From Oceanibaculum indicum P24 (lineage in GTDB: Bacteria; Pseudomonadota; Alphaproteobacteria; Oceanibaculales; Oceanibaculaceae), in contig NZ_AMRL01000014.1 of assembly GCF_000299935.1 (NCBI RefSeq), positions 41,048 to 105,047 on the forward strand: a DNA stretch of 64,000 bases. The letters are read 5' to 3'. Both the position numbers and the translations under genes were made by a program. Under the pieces are notes generated by a model. The model was not told the DNA's origin, ran no database searches, and saw nothing but the letters and a program-made list of their open reading frames with translations. Numbering within the stretch: position 1 is the stretch's first letter; every line of letters starts with the position of its first letter. Positions 18,791 to 27,285 of this stretch are shown piece by piece.

Positions 18791-19797
18791 TACAGCCTGG
18801 CGACGAAATCGACGATCTTGCCGACGCCGAACCGCACCGGATCGGTGGCCGGCAGACCAGTCTCGTCCTCGGCGCGCTTCAGGAAGTCCTGCGCCTCGGC
18901 CTCCGACAGCATGGAGGTGTTGGCGGTGATGCCGCCGGCCTTGATCGCCGGGTTGGTCAGGCTGCCGCAGCGCAGATTCAGCTCGATGGTCTCCTTCAGG
19001 CTGGGCAGCTTGTAGGTCGGCAGGCCGCGCATGTGCGGGCGGTTCGCCTCGGTGCCGATGACGATGACGTCGGCCTGCGCGCCATGCAGCAGGCCCAGCG
19101 ACACGCCGGCATAGGAGGCGTGGTAGAGCGAGCCCTGGCCCTCGATCAGGTCCCAATGATCCGGATCATGCGCCGGGGCCAGCCATTCGACCGCGCCGGA
19201 GATGAAGTCGGCGATCACCGCATCGACCGACACGCCGTCGCCGGCGATGAAGATACCGGTCTGGCCGGTGGCGCGGAAATCGGCCTTCATGCCGCGCTTC
19301 TTCATTTCCGCCTCAAGGGCGAGCGAGGTGAACATCTTGCCGACCGAGCAGTCGGTGCCGACGGTCAGCAGGCGCTTGCCCGGGCGCTTCACGCCGCTGG
19401 CGACGTCGAAGTCGCGGGTCGGGTGGCGCACATCGGTAATCTTGCGGCCATTGGCGGCGGCGGCTTCCTTCAGCGCCGGCACGTCGGCAACCTTCTTGTG
19501 CAGGCCGGACGAGATGTCCATGCCCAGCTCCAGGCCCTTCTTCAGCGGATCGATCCAGCTCTGCCCCATCACGCCGCCGCGGTTGGCGACGCCGACGATG
19601 ATGGTCTTCACCCCGGCCTTGGCCGCTTCCTCGATGGTCATGTCGGGCAGGCCCAGATCGGCCTTGCAGCCCGGCAGGCGGAACTGGCCCAGGCACTTTT
19701 CCGGGCGCCAGAACTTCACGCCGAAGGCCGTCTTGGCGGCCAGCTGGTCGGGCGCATCGCCCAGGAACATGAGATACGGCGCTTCGATGGCGGACAC
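18790..19797 (-). CDS. dgcN: D-glutamate N-acetyltransferase DgcN (DUF1611 family)
   Basis: A 335-residue protein of the DUF1611 family. A C-terminal P-loop-like segment reads VGTDCSVGKMFTSLALEAEMKKRG, preceded by a Rossmann-like N-terminal half (AAKAGVKTIIVGVANRGG). DgcN acetylates D-glutamate using acetyl-CoA so that DgcA can racemise it, allowing growth on D-Glu from peptidoglycan or old organic matter. The gene order dgcN-dgcA with a one-base overlap is the known arrangement. No deacetylase follows; argE at 33 kb acts on a related substrate but is unlinked. Confidence 0.82.
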   Translation of the reverse strand: MSAIEAPYLMFLGDAPDQLAAKTAFGVKFWRPEKCLGQFRLPGCKADLGLPDMTIEEAAKAGVKTIIVGVANRGGVMGQSWIDPLKKGLELGMDISSGLHKKVADVPALKEAAAANGRKITDVRHPTRDFDVASGVKRPGKRLLTVGTDCSVGKMFTSLALEAEMKKRGMKADFRATGQTGIFIAGDGVSVDAVIADFISGAVEWLAPAHDPDHWDLIEGQGSLYHASYAGVSLGLLHGAQADVIVIGTEANRPHMRGLPTYKLPSLKETIELNLRCGSLTNPAIKAGGITANTSMLSEAEAQDFLKRAEDETGLPATDPVRFGVGKIVDFVARL

Positions 19798-19979
19798 GGG
19801 CCTGATCCTTCTTGCAGAAAAGGTGGATGGTCACGGCACCGCGCCGCGACCCGCTTGTAAGCGGATGAAACAACTACCGCAGGATAACGGACTCTTCAAT
19901 CGGCTGCTTCAGGGGCGAGTGTCCCTGACCGGCCCACCGGCAGGCAAGGGGTAAGCTTCCCTCGTCACGCGGCCATATG

Positions 19980-20106
19980 CTTCGAGACGCCGCCCATAGT
20001 CATGGGCGGCTCCTCAGCATGAGGTCACCAGGAGGCACCGCCAGCATTCCCATTCTCCCCTCGCCCTGAGGAGCCGGCGTCAAGCCGGCGTCTCGAAGGG
20101 CATGGC
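19980..20106. repeat. hairpin-rich repeat block of a second palindrome type
   Basis: CTTCGAGACGCCGCCC at the left and GGCGTCTCGAAGGGC at the right are inverted. Inside are hairpins CCGCCCATAGTCATGGGCGG and CCTCAGCATGAGG, and the block GAGCCGGCGTCAAGCCGGCGTCTC. A degenerate piece of the same type (TTTCGAGACGCTGGCTT) appears at 42174-42190. Confidence 0.6.
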
Positions 20107-20118
20107 GGCAAACTCCGC

Positions 20119-20219
20119 CCGTCACCCCCGGCCTTGTGCCGGGGGTCCAGGCTTCCGCTTGCTGGAGATTCGCCGAGCAGGCTGAACCCTGGATTCCCGG
20201 GACAAGCCCGGGAATGACA
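20119..20219. repeat. dispersed paired-hairpin repeat, type A (copy 4)
   Basis: The left hairpin is ACCCCCGGC/GCCGGGGGT and the right ATTCCCGGG/CCCGGGAAT. The inner part CTTCCGCTTGCTGGAGATTC then GAGCAGGCTGAACCCTGG is the typical type A spacer. Confidence 0.9.
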
Positions 20220-20264
20220 GCCAGAGAATGCGGCAAGGTCGCGTTTCTCTGGAAAGCCTTCCCC

Positions 20265-21026
20265 CTACTCCAGCGCGATGGCGGCGAGCGCGCGGCCGTA
20301 ATCCTTCTCGCCGGTCAGGCAGGCGCGGCGGTAGCTGAAGAAATTCACCCGGTCGGCGCAGGTGTCGCGGTCCAGCCGCAGCACCTCGCCCAACGCCAGC
20401 CGCGACAACCGGCGCGCGACATAGCCGCCAAGGTCGAACATGAACTTTCCTTCCGCCTTGCCGGCGGAGAAGAACAAGGCGTTGGAGCGGTCCTCCTCCA
20501 GGAAGGGCGTGGGGAATTCCGGGCCGACCTCGTAGGATTCCACGCCGATGCACGGGCCGATGGCAGCGATGATGTTGGACGGTCGGGCGCCAAGCTCCAC
20601 CATCGCGCGCACGGTCGATTCCAGCACGCCACCCTTCGCCCCCTTCCAGCCGGCATGGGCGGCGCCGATCACCTTCGCATCGGGATCGACCAGCAGCACC
20701 GGCGCGCAATCGGCGGTCAGCACGCCAAGGGCAATGCCCGGCACGGAGGTCACCATGGCGTCCGCCTTCGGCCCCTCGCCCGGCGCCCAGGGCTCGTTCA
20801 CCGTCACCGCCTCGGCGCTGTGGATCTGGTGGCAGGTGATCAGCGCTTCCAGCGGCAAATCGAGCGCGGCCATCGCCCGCAGGCGGTTGGATGTCACGTC
20901 CTTTGGCTTGTCACCGGAGCCGAGGCCGCAATTCAGCGAACTGTACATGCCGCCGGAAACGCCGCCGCGCCGCGTGAAGAAGGCATGGCGGATACCGGGG
21001 ATTTCCAGCTCGTCCAGAATGATCAA
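20265..21026 (-). CDS. pgeF: peptidoglycan editing factor PgeF (YfiH family)
   Basis: A 253-residue YfiH/CNF1-like protein. The metal triad of the family is H69 (CHQIHS), C107 (TADCAPV) and H124 (GAAHAGWKG). In E. coli this cytoplasmic enzyme removes L-Ser wrongly built into the muropeptide stem in place of L-Ala. Older annotations call the family polyphenol oxidase or laccase. It is the last gene of the rfaD-lgt-methyltransferase-pgeF run, 42 bases after the previous gene. Confidence 0.92.
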   Translation of the reverse strand: MIILDELEIPGIRHAFFTRRGGVSGGMYSSLNCGLGSGDKPKDVTSNRLRAMAALDLPLEALITCHQIHSAEAVTVNEPWAPGEGPKADAMVTSVPGIALGVLTADCAPVLLVDPDAKVIGAAHAGWKGAKGGVLESTVRAMVELGARPSNIIAAIGPCIGVESYEVGPEFPTPFLEEDRSNALFFSAGKAEGKFMFDLGGYVARRLSRLALGEVLRLDRDTCADRVNFFSYRRACLTGEKDYGRALAAIALE

Positions 21027-21068
21027 GGGGCGGCCTTTCGCCTGTACAGCTTGCGCGCCGCCGCCCGA

Positions 21069-22154
21069 TCAGCCCCCGAAACCCGGCAATGGGCCGTCAA
21101 GGGTCGGGCCGGTCAACGCCAATATCTTGAACAGACTGCCCATTTCCCGGGCATCGATCAAGCGGCGCAACGCGGCATCCACATCCGCTGCACCTGATTG
21201 CCTTAAGGTTTCGGCGCGCGCCTCGATCCCCAGCGCCGTCAGGAAGGTGCCCTGCTCGACCGGGCCATGCGCCACGGCACCAGCCTCCACAGCGGCGCGG
21301 GCCAGCGCCTGGAAATCGACATGGGCGGTCAGGTCCGCCGTCCCGGGATCGGCCAGCGGATCGTGGAAGCGATGCGCCTTCAGCGCCTGGAAACTGTCGC
21401 CCGGCGCACTGCGCGCGGTGCCGTAATCGATCAGCAGCGCCGCCCCGCCCTCCGCCTTCAGCCGCGCGCCGATGGTGGCGGAGATCGCAAGGCCGGCGGG
21501 GCAGATTTCCGCAATGGCGCCAACGGGCGCAGTCTCCCGCACGCCGGGATCGAGCAGCGCCGCCCCGGTCGAGCGGCCGGGCGAGACGACGAAGCGGAAG
21601 CCCGTTCCAGCCTCATCCAGATCGACCAGCCTTTCGTGCCAGCCACCCGGCAGCCGTTGCAGCTGGCGGATTGGCAGCGCGTCGAAGAATTCGTTGGCGA
21701 TCAGGATCATCGGCCCGTCCGGCACCGAGGCGATATCGTCATGCCATTCGACTGCCACGCCGGAGGCGGCCAGCGCCTGCTTCTGCCGGTCGCGCAGGGG
21801 ACGGCTGGTCTCCACCAGATGCAGGCGGATCGATTCCCGAAAGCCCGGCACAAGGCGGGCGGCGCGCAGGAAATCCGCCATCAGCATACCGCGCCCCGGC
21901 CCCAGCTCGACCAGCCGCACCGGGTCTGGGCTGCCCATCTGCTGCCAGACCACGGCGGCCCACAGGCCGATCAGCTCGCCGAACATCTGGCTGATTTCCG
22001 GCGCGGTGGTGAAATCGCCCGCCGCCCCCAGCGGATCGCGGCTGCGGTAGTAGCCATGCACCGGGTGGCCCAGCGCTTCGGCCATGTAATCGGCGACCGT
22101 GATCGGCCCGTTGGCCGCGATGCGCCGCGCCAGCAGGGCCGCTACAGGCGTCAT
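21069..22154 (-). CDS. SAM-dependent methyltransferase, MidA/NDUFAF7 family (DUF185)
   Basis: A 361-residue protein of the MidA/NDUFAF7 (Methyltransf_28) family. LVELGPGRGMLMADFLRA is the SAM-binding glycine loop. The N-terminus has the family pattern GPITVADYMAEALGHPVHGYY and later ANEFFDALPI. Mitochondrial NDUFAF7 methylates an arginine of complex I subunit NDUFS2; a similar role on bacterial NuoD is plausible but unproven. The ATG at 22154 overlaps the lgt stop (ATGA). Confidence 0.86.
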   Translation of the reverse strand: MTPVAALLARRIAANGPITVADYMAEALGHPVHGYYRSRDPLGAAGDFTTAPEISQMFGELIGLWAAVVWQQMGSPDPVRLVELGPGRGMLMADFLRAARLVPGFRESIRLHLVETSRPLRDRQKQALAASGVAVEWHDDIASVPDGPMILIANEFFDALPIRQLQRLPGGWHERLVDLDEAGTGFRFVVSPGRSTGAALLDPGVRETAPVGAIAEICPAGLAISATIGARLKAEGGAALLIDYGTARSAPGDSFQALKAHRFHDPLADPGTADLTAHVDFQALARAAVEAGAVAHGPVEQGTFLTALGIEARAETLRQSGAADVDAALRRLIDAREMGSLFKILALTGPTLDGPLPGFGG

Positions 22155-22963
22155 GCCCGCTTCGGCGTATCGTCGGACGGCTCGGCGGTCAGCGCATGGC
22201 GGACGAGCAGCAGCCCCAGCAGGATCATCGGCAGGGAGAGCAGCTGCCCCATGGTCGCCCCGAACCACAGGAAGCCGAGGAAACTATCCGGCTCCCGGAA
22301 GAATTCGCCGATGCAGCGCGCCACGCCATAGCCGGCGAAGAAGCTGCCGGCCAGCAGCCCCGGCCGGCGCTTGGCATTGAAGCCGAAGATCAGCACCGCC
22401 ATCAGCACGAACAGCGCCAGCCCTTCGAGGCCGGCCTGATAGAGCTGGCTGGGATGGCGCGGCAGCGGCCCGCCATGCGGGAACACCATGCCGAGTGCGG
22501 CGTCGGTCACCCGGCCATACAGCTCGCCATTGATGAAATTGGCGATGCGCCCGAAGAACAGCCCGATGGGGGCGGCGGCGCAGATGATATCCGCCAGCGC
22601 CAGCAGCGGCAGCTTGTTGCGGCGCGCGAACAGGAAGGTCGCAGCGACCACGCCCAGCAGCCCGCCATGAAAGGCCATGCCGCCCCGCCAGACCATCATG
22701 ATCTGCAACGGCTCGGCGAGGTAATAATCGGGCCGGTAGAACAGCACATAGCCCAGCCGCCCGCCGATCACCACGCCCAGCGTCGCCCAGACGATGAAAT
22801 CGTCCAGCAAGCGCGGCTCGAAATGCACCGGCTCGCGCCGGGCGAGCAGCAGCGCATAGCGCCAGCCGCCGATCAGCCCGACGATATAGGCCAGCGCGTA
22901 CCAGCGGATGACGAGGGGGCCAAGCTCCAGCGCGACCGGATCGATGGCGGGGAAGGTGAACAC
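22151..22963 (-). CDS. lgt: prolipoprotein diacylglyceryl transferase Lgt
   Basis: A 270-residue inner-membrane enzyme that moves diacylglycerol from phosphatidylglycerol to the lipobox cysteine of prolipoproteins. The Lgt signature GRIANFINGELYGR and the conserved FHGGLLGV segment with its essential His are present. Seven or so hydrophobic segments fit the known topology. It starts with GTG, with AGGAGAA 5-6 bases upstream. It follows rfaD by 9 bases. The window holds at least two candidate substrates, at 31.5 kb and 62.8 kb. Confidence 0.94.
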   Translation of the reverse strand: MFTFPAIDPVALELGPLVIRWYALAYIVGLIGGWRYALLLARREPVHFEPRLLDDFIVWATLGVVIGGRLGYVLFYRPDYYLAEPLQIMMVWRGGMAFHGGLLGVVAATFLFARRNKLPLLALADIICAAAPIGLFFGRIANFINGELYGRVTDAALGMVFPHGGPLPRHPSQLYQAGLEGLALFVLMAVLIFGFNAKRRPGLLAGSFFAGYGVARCIGEFFREPDSFLGFLWFGATMGQLLSLPMILLGLLLVRHALTAEPSDDTPKRA

Positions 22964-22972
22964 GCTGTTCTC

Positions 22973-23956
22973 CTAGCGATACGGGTCTTCGGCGGCGAGA
23001 TAGTCCAGCACATAGCGCGACACCCCCGCCTCCAGCGACGTGAACTGCCGGTCGTACCCAGCCCGGCGCAGCTTCGCCATGTCGGCCTGCGTGAAATACT
23101 GGTACTTGCCGCGGATCGCCTCGGGCGTGTCGATGAATTCGATATCCGGCTCCTGCCCCAGCGCCCGGAACACCGCGTTGGCGAGGTCATGGAAGCTGCG
23201 CGACGCCCCGGTGCCGCAATTATACAGGCCGCTGACCGTCGGGTTGGCGTGCAGCCAGAGCATCACATCGACGCAATCCTCGACCGCGATGAAGTCGCGC
23301 AGCTGGCCGCCATCCGGATAGTCTGGCCGGTGCGAGCGGAACAGCCGCGCCGGCTGGCCCGCCGCGACGCGGTTATAGATCTGCGGCACCACGCTCATCT
23401 GCCCGCCCTTGTGATACTCGTTCGGGCCATAGACGTTGAAAAAGCGCAGGCCCGCCCATTGCGGCGGCTTGGCTGCCTGGCCGACGAAGCGGGCGACCCG
23501 CCGGTCGAAGGCCAGCTTGCTCCAGCCATAGGCGTTCAGGGGGCGCAGCGCCGCAAGATCGGCGGCGTTCATGCTGTCGGAAAAGCCCTGCGCGCCATCG
23601 CCATAGGTGGCCGCCGAGGAGGCATAGATCAGCCGCGCCCCGTTCGCCGCGCACCAGTGCCACAGGCGCTGCGGCAGGTCGATATTGGCACTGACGATCA
23701 GGTCGGCGTCGGTCGCCGTGGTCGCCGAGATGGCGCCCATATGGAAGATGGTCTCGATGGTGCCCTTGCGGGCTTCCAGAAAGTCGAACAGGGCCTCCGG
23801 CGCGATCAGGTCGGCGAGGTCGCGCTTGGCGATATTGCGCCACTTATCGTCCTGGCCCAGCCTGTCGCAGACCACCAGGTCGCGCTGCCCCGCCGCTTCA
23901 AGCGCGGCGACGAGGTTGGAGCCGATGAAGCCGGCGCCGCCGGTGACAACGATCAT
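22973..23956 (-). CDS. rfaD: ADP-L-glycero-D-manno-heptose-6-epimerase
   Basis: A 327-residue short-chain NAD(P)-dependent epimerase. It begins MIVVTGGAGFIGSNLV (Rossmann nucleotide loop) and has the catalytic YGWSK (Tyr and Lys) and the RfaD-typical HMGAIS and RFFNVYGPNEYHKGGQMSVV. It makes the L,D-heptose form needed for the LPS inner core, so the cell is expected to make heptose-containing LPS. Longer reading frames upstream have no homology. It heads the operon that continues into lgt. Confidence 0.92.
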   Translation of the reverse strand: MIVVTGGAGFIGSNLVAALEAAGQRDLVVCDRLGQDDKWRNIAKRDLADLIAPEALFDFLEARKGTIETIFHMGAISATTATDADLIVSANIDLPQRLWHWCAANGARLIYASSAATYGDGAQGFSDSMNAADLAALRPLNAYGWSKLAFDRRVARFVGQAAKPPQWAGLRFFNVYGPNEYHKGGQMSVVPQIYNRVAAGQPARLFRSHRPDYPDGGQLRDFIAVEDCVDVMLWLHANPTVSGLYNCGTGASRSFHDLANAVFRALGQEPDIEFIDTPEAIRGKYQYFTQADMAKLRRAGYDRQFTSLEAGVSRYVLDYLAAEDPYR

Positions 23957-24092
23957 GGACAAGCCTTTCCGGAACCTTTTGTCGCGGGCGAGAGATTGTT
24001 CTCCGGGTATTGATCTTTCGCCCGGCGAGTTATAGTTGGCAAGTGAAGGGGCGGCAAGCGAGCCGCCCGGCACCGCGTCAGGAGTGACCAGG

Positions 24093-24425
24093 ATGACCGC
24101 GCAGAACCGCCTGTTCGAGGATATGGCCAAGCTTGCCAGCGGCGCGCTGGGCGCGGCCGCCGGCATCCGTGGCGAGATGGAAGCCCTGTTCCGCCAGCAG
24201 ATGGAGCGCGTGCTGCACGAGATGGACCTCGTCACCCGCGACGAGTTCGAGGTGGTCCGGCTGATGGCGGAGAAGGCGCGCGCGGAGAATGAGGCGCTGT
24301 CCCAGCGCGTCGCGGCGCTTGAGGCCCAGCTTGTCCAGGCAGTAAAGGCAAAGCCGGCGGCCAAGCCCGCGGCGAAAAAGCCCGCCCCGCGCCGCCAGCC
24401 GAAGCGGCCGACGCCCGCCAGTTGA
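24093..24425 (+). CDS. ubiK: ubiquinone biosynthesis accessory factor UbiK
   Basis: A 110-residue protein of the BMFP/UbiK (DUF526) family. NRLFEDMAKLASGALGAAAGIRGEMEA is the amphipathic membrane-binding first part and residues 45-85 are a coiled coil (VTRDEFEVVRLMAEKARAEN). The tail is rich in Ala, Lys and Pro. UbiK helps UbiJ assemble the ubiquinone-synthesis complex. A strong CAGGAG site lies upstream of the ATG at 24093. It is transcribed away from rfaD. Confidence 0.87.
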   Translation: MTAQNRLFEDMAKLASGALGAAAGIRGEMEALFRQQMERVLHEMDLVTRDEFEVVRLMAEKARAENEALSQRVAALEAQLVQAVKAKPAAKPAAKKPAPRRQPKRPTPAS

Positions 24426-24612
24426 CACCCCATACCATATCGTCACGATAATTTAGCAGACGACACGAAATCTTGTGTTGCGTCGCCGTTGGGCATTTGG
24501 CAGGCTACAGGTCGTGGTGGTGATAAGGCCAGAGCCCCACTAGATGTTGGGCGCGTTTGGAACCACACCAACCCTGCACAGCAACCCTTCCTGCCAAGGA
24601 GGTGCAGGTCCA

Positions 24613-25116
24613 ATGCTCGAGATAGAGACCTCTGACGAAGCTGCCATCGTCAATCCCCTCGACTTGATCGAAGAGCTGGTGGAGGCCAATGAATGGGCCT
24701 TTGACCGGTCGCGCGAGGATGAGCTGGCGGTCGAGATTTCCGGTCGCTGGTGTGATTTCCACCTGTTCTTCGTCTGGCGCGGCGAGATGAGCGCCCTGCA
24801 TTTCTCCTGCGTGTTCGACGCCAAGGTCGGTGTCGGCAAGCGCGCGGAAATCTGCAGCCTGCTTGCACTGGCCAACGAACGGCTGTGGCTCGGCCATTTC
24901 GACCTCTGCTCGGAGGACGGGATGCCGATGTTCCGCCACACCGTCCCGCTGCGCGGCGCGCGTGGCGCCACGGTCGAGCAGATCGAGGATCTGGTGGATG
25001 TCGCCGTCACCGAGTGCGAGCGCTTCTACCCGGCCTTCCAGTTCGTGCTGTGGGGCGGCAAGACCGCCGTCGAGGCGATCGACGCCGCCATGCTGGACAC
25101 GGTCGGCGAGGCCTGA
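24613..25116 (+). CDS. YbjN domain-containing protein
   Basis: A 167-residue YbjN family protein (type III secretion chaperone-like fold). Characteristic segments are WRGEMSALHFSCVFDAKV, ICSLLALANERLWLGHFDL and RHTVPLRG. The family is linked in other bacteria to stress and surface behaviour, with no known enzymatic role. The ATG at 24613 has AAGGAGG at good spacing; an in-frame ATG at 24544 is less likely. It commonly lies just before proC in alphaproteobacteria, but here proC is 9 kb away. Confidence 0.8.
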   Translation: MLEIETSDEAAIVNPLDLIEELVEANEWAFDRSREDELAVEISGRWCDFHLFFVWRGEMSALHFSCVFDAKVGVGKRAEICSLLALANERLWLGHFDLCSEDGMPMFRHTVPLRGARGATVEQIEDLVDVAVTECERFYPAFQFVLWGGKTAVEAIDAAMLDTVGEA

Positions 25117-25142
25117 AGGTTTTTCTGGCTTTCTTCTCTTCC

Positions 25143-25256
25143 TTGTCACCCCCGGGCTTGACCCGGGGGTCCAGGGGCCACAGGCTGAAACGTCTCAGGC
25201 AGAGCACCGCCCCTGGATGCTCCGAACCCCATTGGGATCAAGTCCGGGCATGACAA
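25143..25256. repeat. dispersed paired-hairpin repeat, type B (copy 5, variant right arm)
   Basis: The left hairpin and inner segment are regular (CCCCCGGGCTTGACCCGGGGG, then GGGGCCACAGGCTGAAACG). The right arm is unusual: a longer interval containing CCCCATTGGG replaces the simple loop, and the pairing is weak. The end is TGACAA. Confidence 0.82.
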
Positions 25257-25381
25257 CCTGAATATAACTCCCCCCTTCCCCGAAAGGCTGCCCTGCGCCG
25301 TCGCCGGCTGACAGCCCTTGATCCCCATGCCAGAGTATTGGCCCTCCGATAACTCCAGACCGCATGGAAGGACCGACCGGC

Positions 25382-26131
25382 ATGCAGCTGCATCTGAGCA
25401 CCTGGGAAGAGGTGGACAGCTACCTTTCCACCTCCAAGGGCATCATCATCCCCATTGGCTCCACCGAGCAGCACGGCCCGAACGGGCTGATCGGCACGGA
25501 TGCGATCTGCCCCGAGGTGATCGCCCGGGAAGTGGGCGAGCGCACCGGCGCGCTGGTCGGCCCGACCATCTCCATCGGCAATGCGCAGCATCATCTGGGC
25601 TTTTCCGGCTCGGTGACGCTGCGCCCGACGACGCTGATCGCGGTCATCAAGGACTATGTCGCCTCGCTGGCGCGCAACGGCTTCGAGCGGTTCTATTTCC
25701 TGAATGGCCATGGCGGCAATATCGCCACCGTGGGGGCCGCCTTCGCGGAGATCTACGCCGATTACAGCATGGCCATGCCCGGCTCCAACCGGCCGCAGGT
25801 GCGCTGCGTGCTGAAGAACTGGTGGGACACGCCGGGCGTGCAGGCGCTGTCCAAGGAACTCTATGGCGACAAGGACGGCTCGCATGCCACCGCCAGCGAG
25901 GTGTCAGTGACGCAGGCCGCCTATCCCGACGCGATCAAGCGCAAGGAAATGAAGCAGGCAGGTCGTGCACCGCGCCCCTTCGCCGATGCCGACGATTACC
26001 GCAAGCTCTACCCCGACGGGCGCATAGGCTCCGACCCGACGCTGGCGACGCCGGAGCATGGCAAGCGGCTGATTGAGGCCTCGGCCAGTGACGTGATCGA
26101 GGATTACCGCCGCTTCCTGGCGCTCGACTGA
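25382..26131 (+). CDS. creatininase family amidohydrolase
   Basis: A 249-residue creatininase-family protein. Metal-binding residues are visible at E29, H31 and D40 (GSTEQHGPNGLIGTD) and in NGHGGNIAT and SHATASE. Family members open cyclic amides or act in cofactor routes such as MftE or the FAPy hydrolase ArfB; the substrate here cannot be told. The ATG at 25382 has AAGGA 9 bases upstream. It is a single gene, with luxR 230 bases downstream. Confidence 0.83.
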   Translation: MQLHLSTWEEVDSYLSTSKGIIIPIGSTEQHGPNGLIGTDAICPEVIAREVGERTGALVGPTISIGNAQHHLGFSGSVTLRPTTLIAVIKDYVASLARNGFERFYFLNGHGGNIATVGAAFAEIYADYSMAMPGSNRPQVRCVLKNWWDTPGVQALSKELYGDKDGSHATASEVSVTQAAYPDAIKRKEMKQAGRAPRPFADADDYRKLYPDGRIGSDPTLATPEHGKRLIEASASDVIEDYRRFLALD

Positions 26132-26145
26132 GGGCACCCGCCGGA

Positions 26146-26171
26146 CGTGCCCTGGGAACGTGCCCTGGGAA
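26146..26171. repeat. 13-bp tandem duplication before luxR
   Basis: CGTGCCCTGGGAA occurs twice in direct succession. Just downstream lie a CATGCA-GT-TGCATG palindrome (26193-26206), a GGCGGAGCCGCC hairpin and a GTTCC/GGAAC inverted repeat, so the leader of luxR is rich in symmetric sequence. Confidence 0.55.
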
Positions 26172-26364
26172 ATCGCCTTATGACATACCCCTCATGCAGT
26201 TGCATGTTAGGCATTTCCGGCGGAGCCGCCTATACTCGTTCCAAATAAAGGAACAATGAGCCGGTGCCGAAGAGGCGTCTCGCGGAATGCGAAATCGGGC
26301 GTTCCGCCAAGCCTCCAAAGCAAGCTGTCCTCGATGTCTCCAGGATCATTGAGGAAAGACTTGC

Positions 26365-27180
26365 ATGGCCGGCCGGAAGGGGCGGCGCATGGACCATTTA
26401 CTGCAGCAGCGGCTGATCGATCTGCATGGGTTGAGCGAGGCGGGGGAGTTCAAGGCCCACCTCCAGGATATCGCGCGGACCATGGGGTTCGCCCGTATTT
26501 TCTATGTCAGTGCCCGGCTGGTGCCGGCCAGCCTGCCAGGGCCGGGCGGTTTCGCCGAAATCCCGCTGATCCTCTGCGATTATCCCGAGGATTGGGTATC
26601 CCACTATCAGGGCCGCCAGCTGGCACGCATCGACCCGGTGATCGCGGCCTGCAACGCGACGCGCCGGCCGCTCAGCTGGGATGTGCGCGGCTTTGCGCCC
26701 GAGGCGGATGAGCCGGTCCGCCGGCTGCTGGACGATGCCATCGATGCCGGCATCGACCGGGGCATCTCGGTGCCGATCTACGGCGTGGGCGGCGAGTACG
26801 GCATGGTCACCTTCGTCGCCGACCGCGCGGAGCCTGCCCGGCCGCTCGACGATAGCGGGCTGCTCAACGACTGCACGCTGGTCGCCAACCATTTCCACAT
26901 GACGCTGCGCCAGCGCATCGGCAACGACCCGGCCCAGATCGAGGCGCTGCGGCTGACCGCGCGCGAGCTGGAGGTGATGAAATGGGCCGCGGCCGGCAAG
27001 ACGCGGGAAGAGATCGCCGACATCCTGAAGGTCACGCCGCATACGGTGAAGTTCCACATCTACAACACCCACGCCAAGCTGGATGTCTTCTCCACCCCGC
27101 ATGCCATCGCCAAGCTGGTCTATCTCGGCCTGCTGGAGCCGCCGGGCCTCTCCGGCAGCCGGGGCTACCGCATGGTCTAA
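26365..27180 (+). CDS. LuxR-type acyl-homoserine lactone receptor and regulator
   Basis: A 271-residue quorum-sensing regulator. The N-terminal autoinducer domain carries all six residues conserved in AHL receptors: W77, Y81, D90, P91, W105 and G133 (W57, Y61, D70, P71, W85, G113 in TraR numbering). The C-terminal LuxR helix-turn-helix lies at about 195-255 (LTARELEVMKWAAAGKTREEIADIL, TVKFHIYN). GAGGAAAG is well placed before the ATG at 26365; an internal ATG at 26389 is possible. A luxI homologue follows 105 bases downstream, so it very likely answers the AHL made there. Confidence 0.9.
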   Translation: MAGRKGRRMDHLLQQRLIDLHGLSEAGEFKAHLQDIARTMGFARIFYVSARLVPASLPGPGGFAEIPLILCDYPEDWVSHYQGRQLARIDPVIAACNATRRPLSWDVRGFAPEADEPVRRLLDDAIDAGIDRGISVPIYGVGGEYGMVTFVADRAEPARPLDDSGLLNDCTLVANHFHMTLRQRIGNDPAQIEALRLTARELEVMKWAAAGKTREEIADILKVTPHTVKFHIYNTHAKLDVFSTPHAIAKLVYLGLLEPPGLSGSRGYRMV

Positions 27181-27211
27181 ACCACCGGTTTAGGGCCCTT
27201 CCCCACCACCC

Positions 27212-27227
27212 CTAGACAATTGTCCAG
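27212..27227 (+). promoter_or_regulatory. candidate lux box upstream of luxI
   Basis: A 16-bp near-palindrome (CTAGACAA followed by TTGTCCAG, one mismatched pair) is centred about 66 bases before the luxI start. Size, symmetry and position fit a LuxR binding site giving positive feedback on the synthase. Confidence 0.5.
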
Positions 27228-27285
27228 CTAGTCCGGACCGGCCCCGCGCCGCCACCTTTCCCATAACAGGGAAAGGGGAACGGAC

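Noticed and set aside
18790..19156. Longer form of dgcA starting at 19156
   Set aside because: The extension lies opposite nothing but inside dgcN on the same strand in another frame; the true N-terminus follows the dgcN stop.
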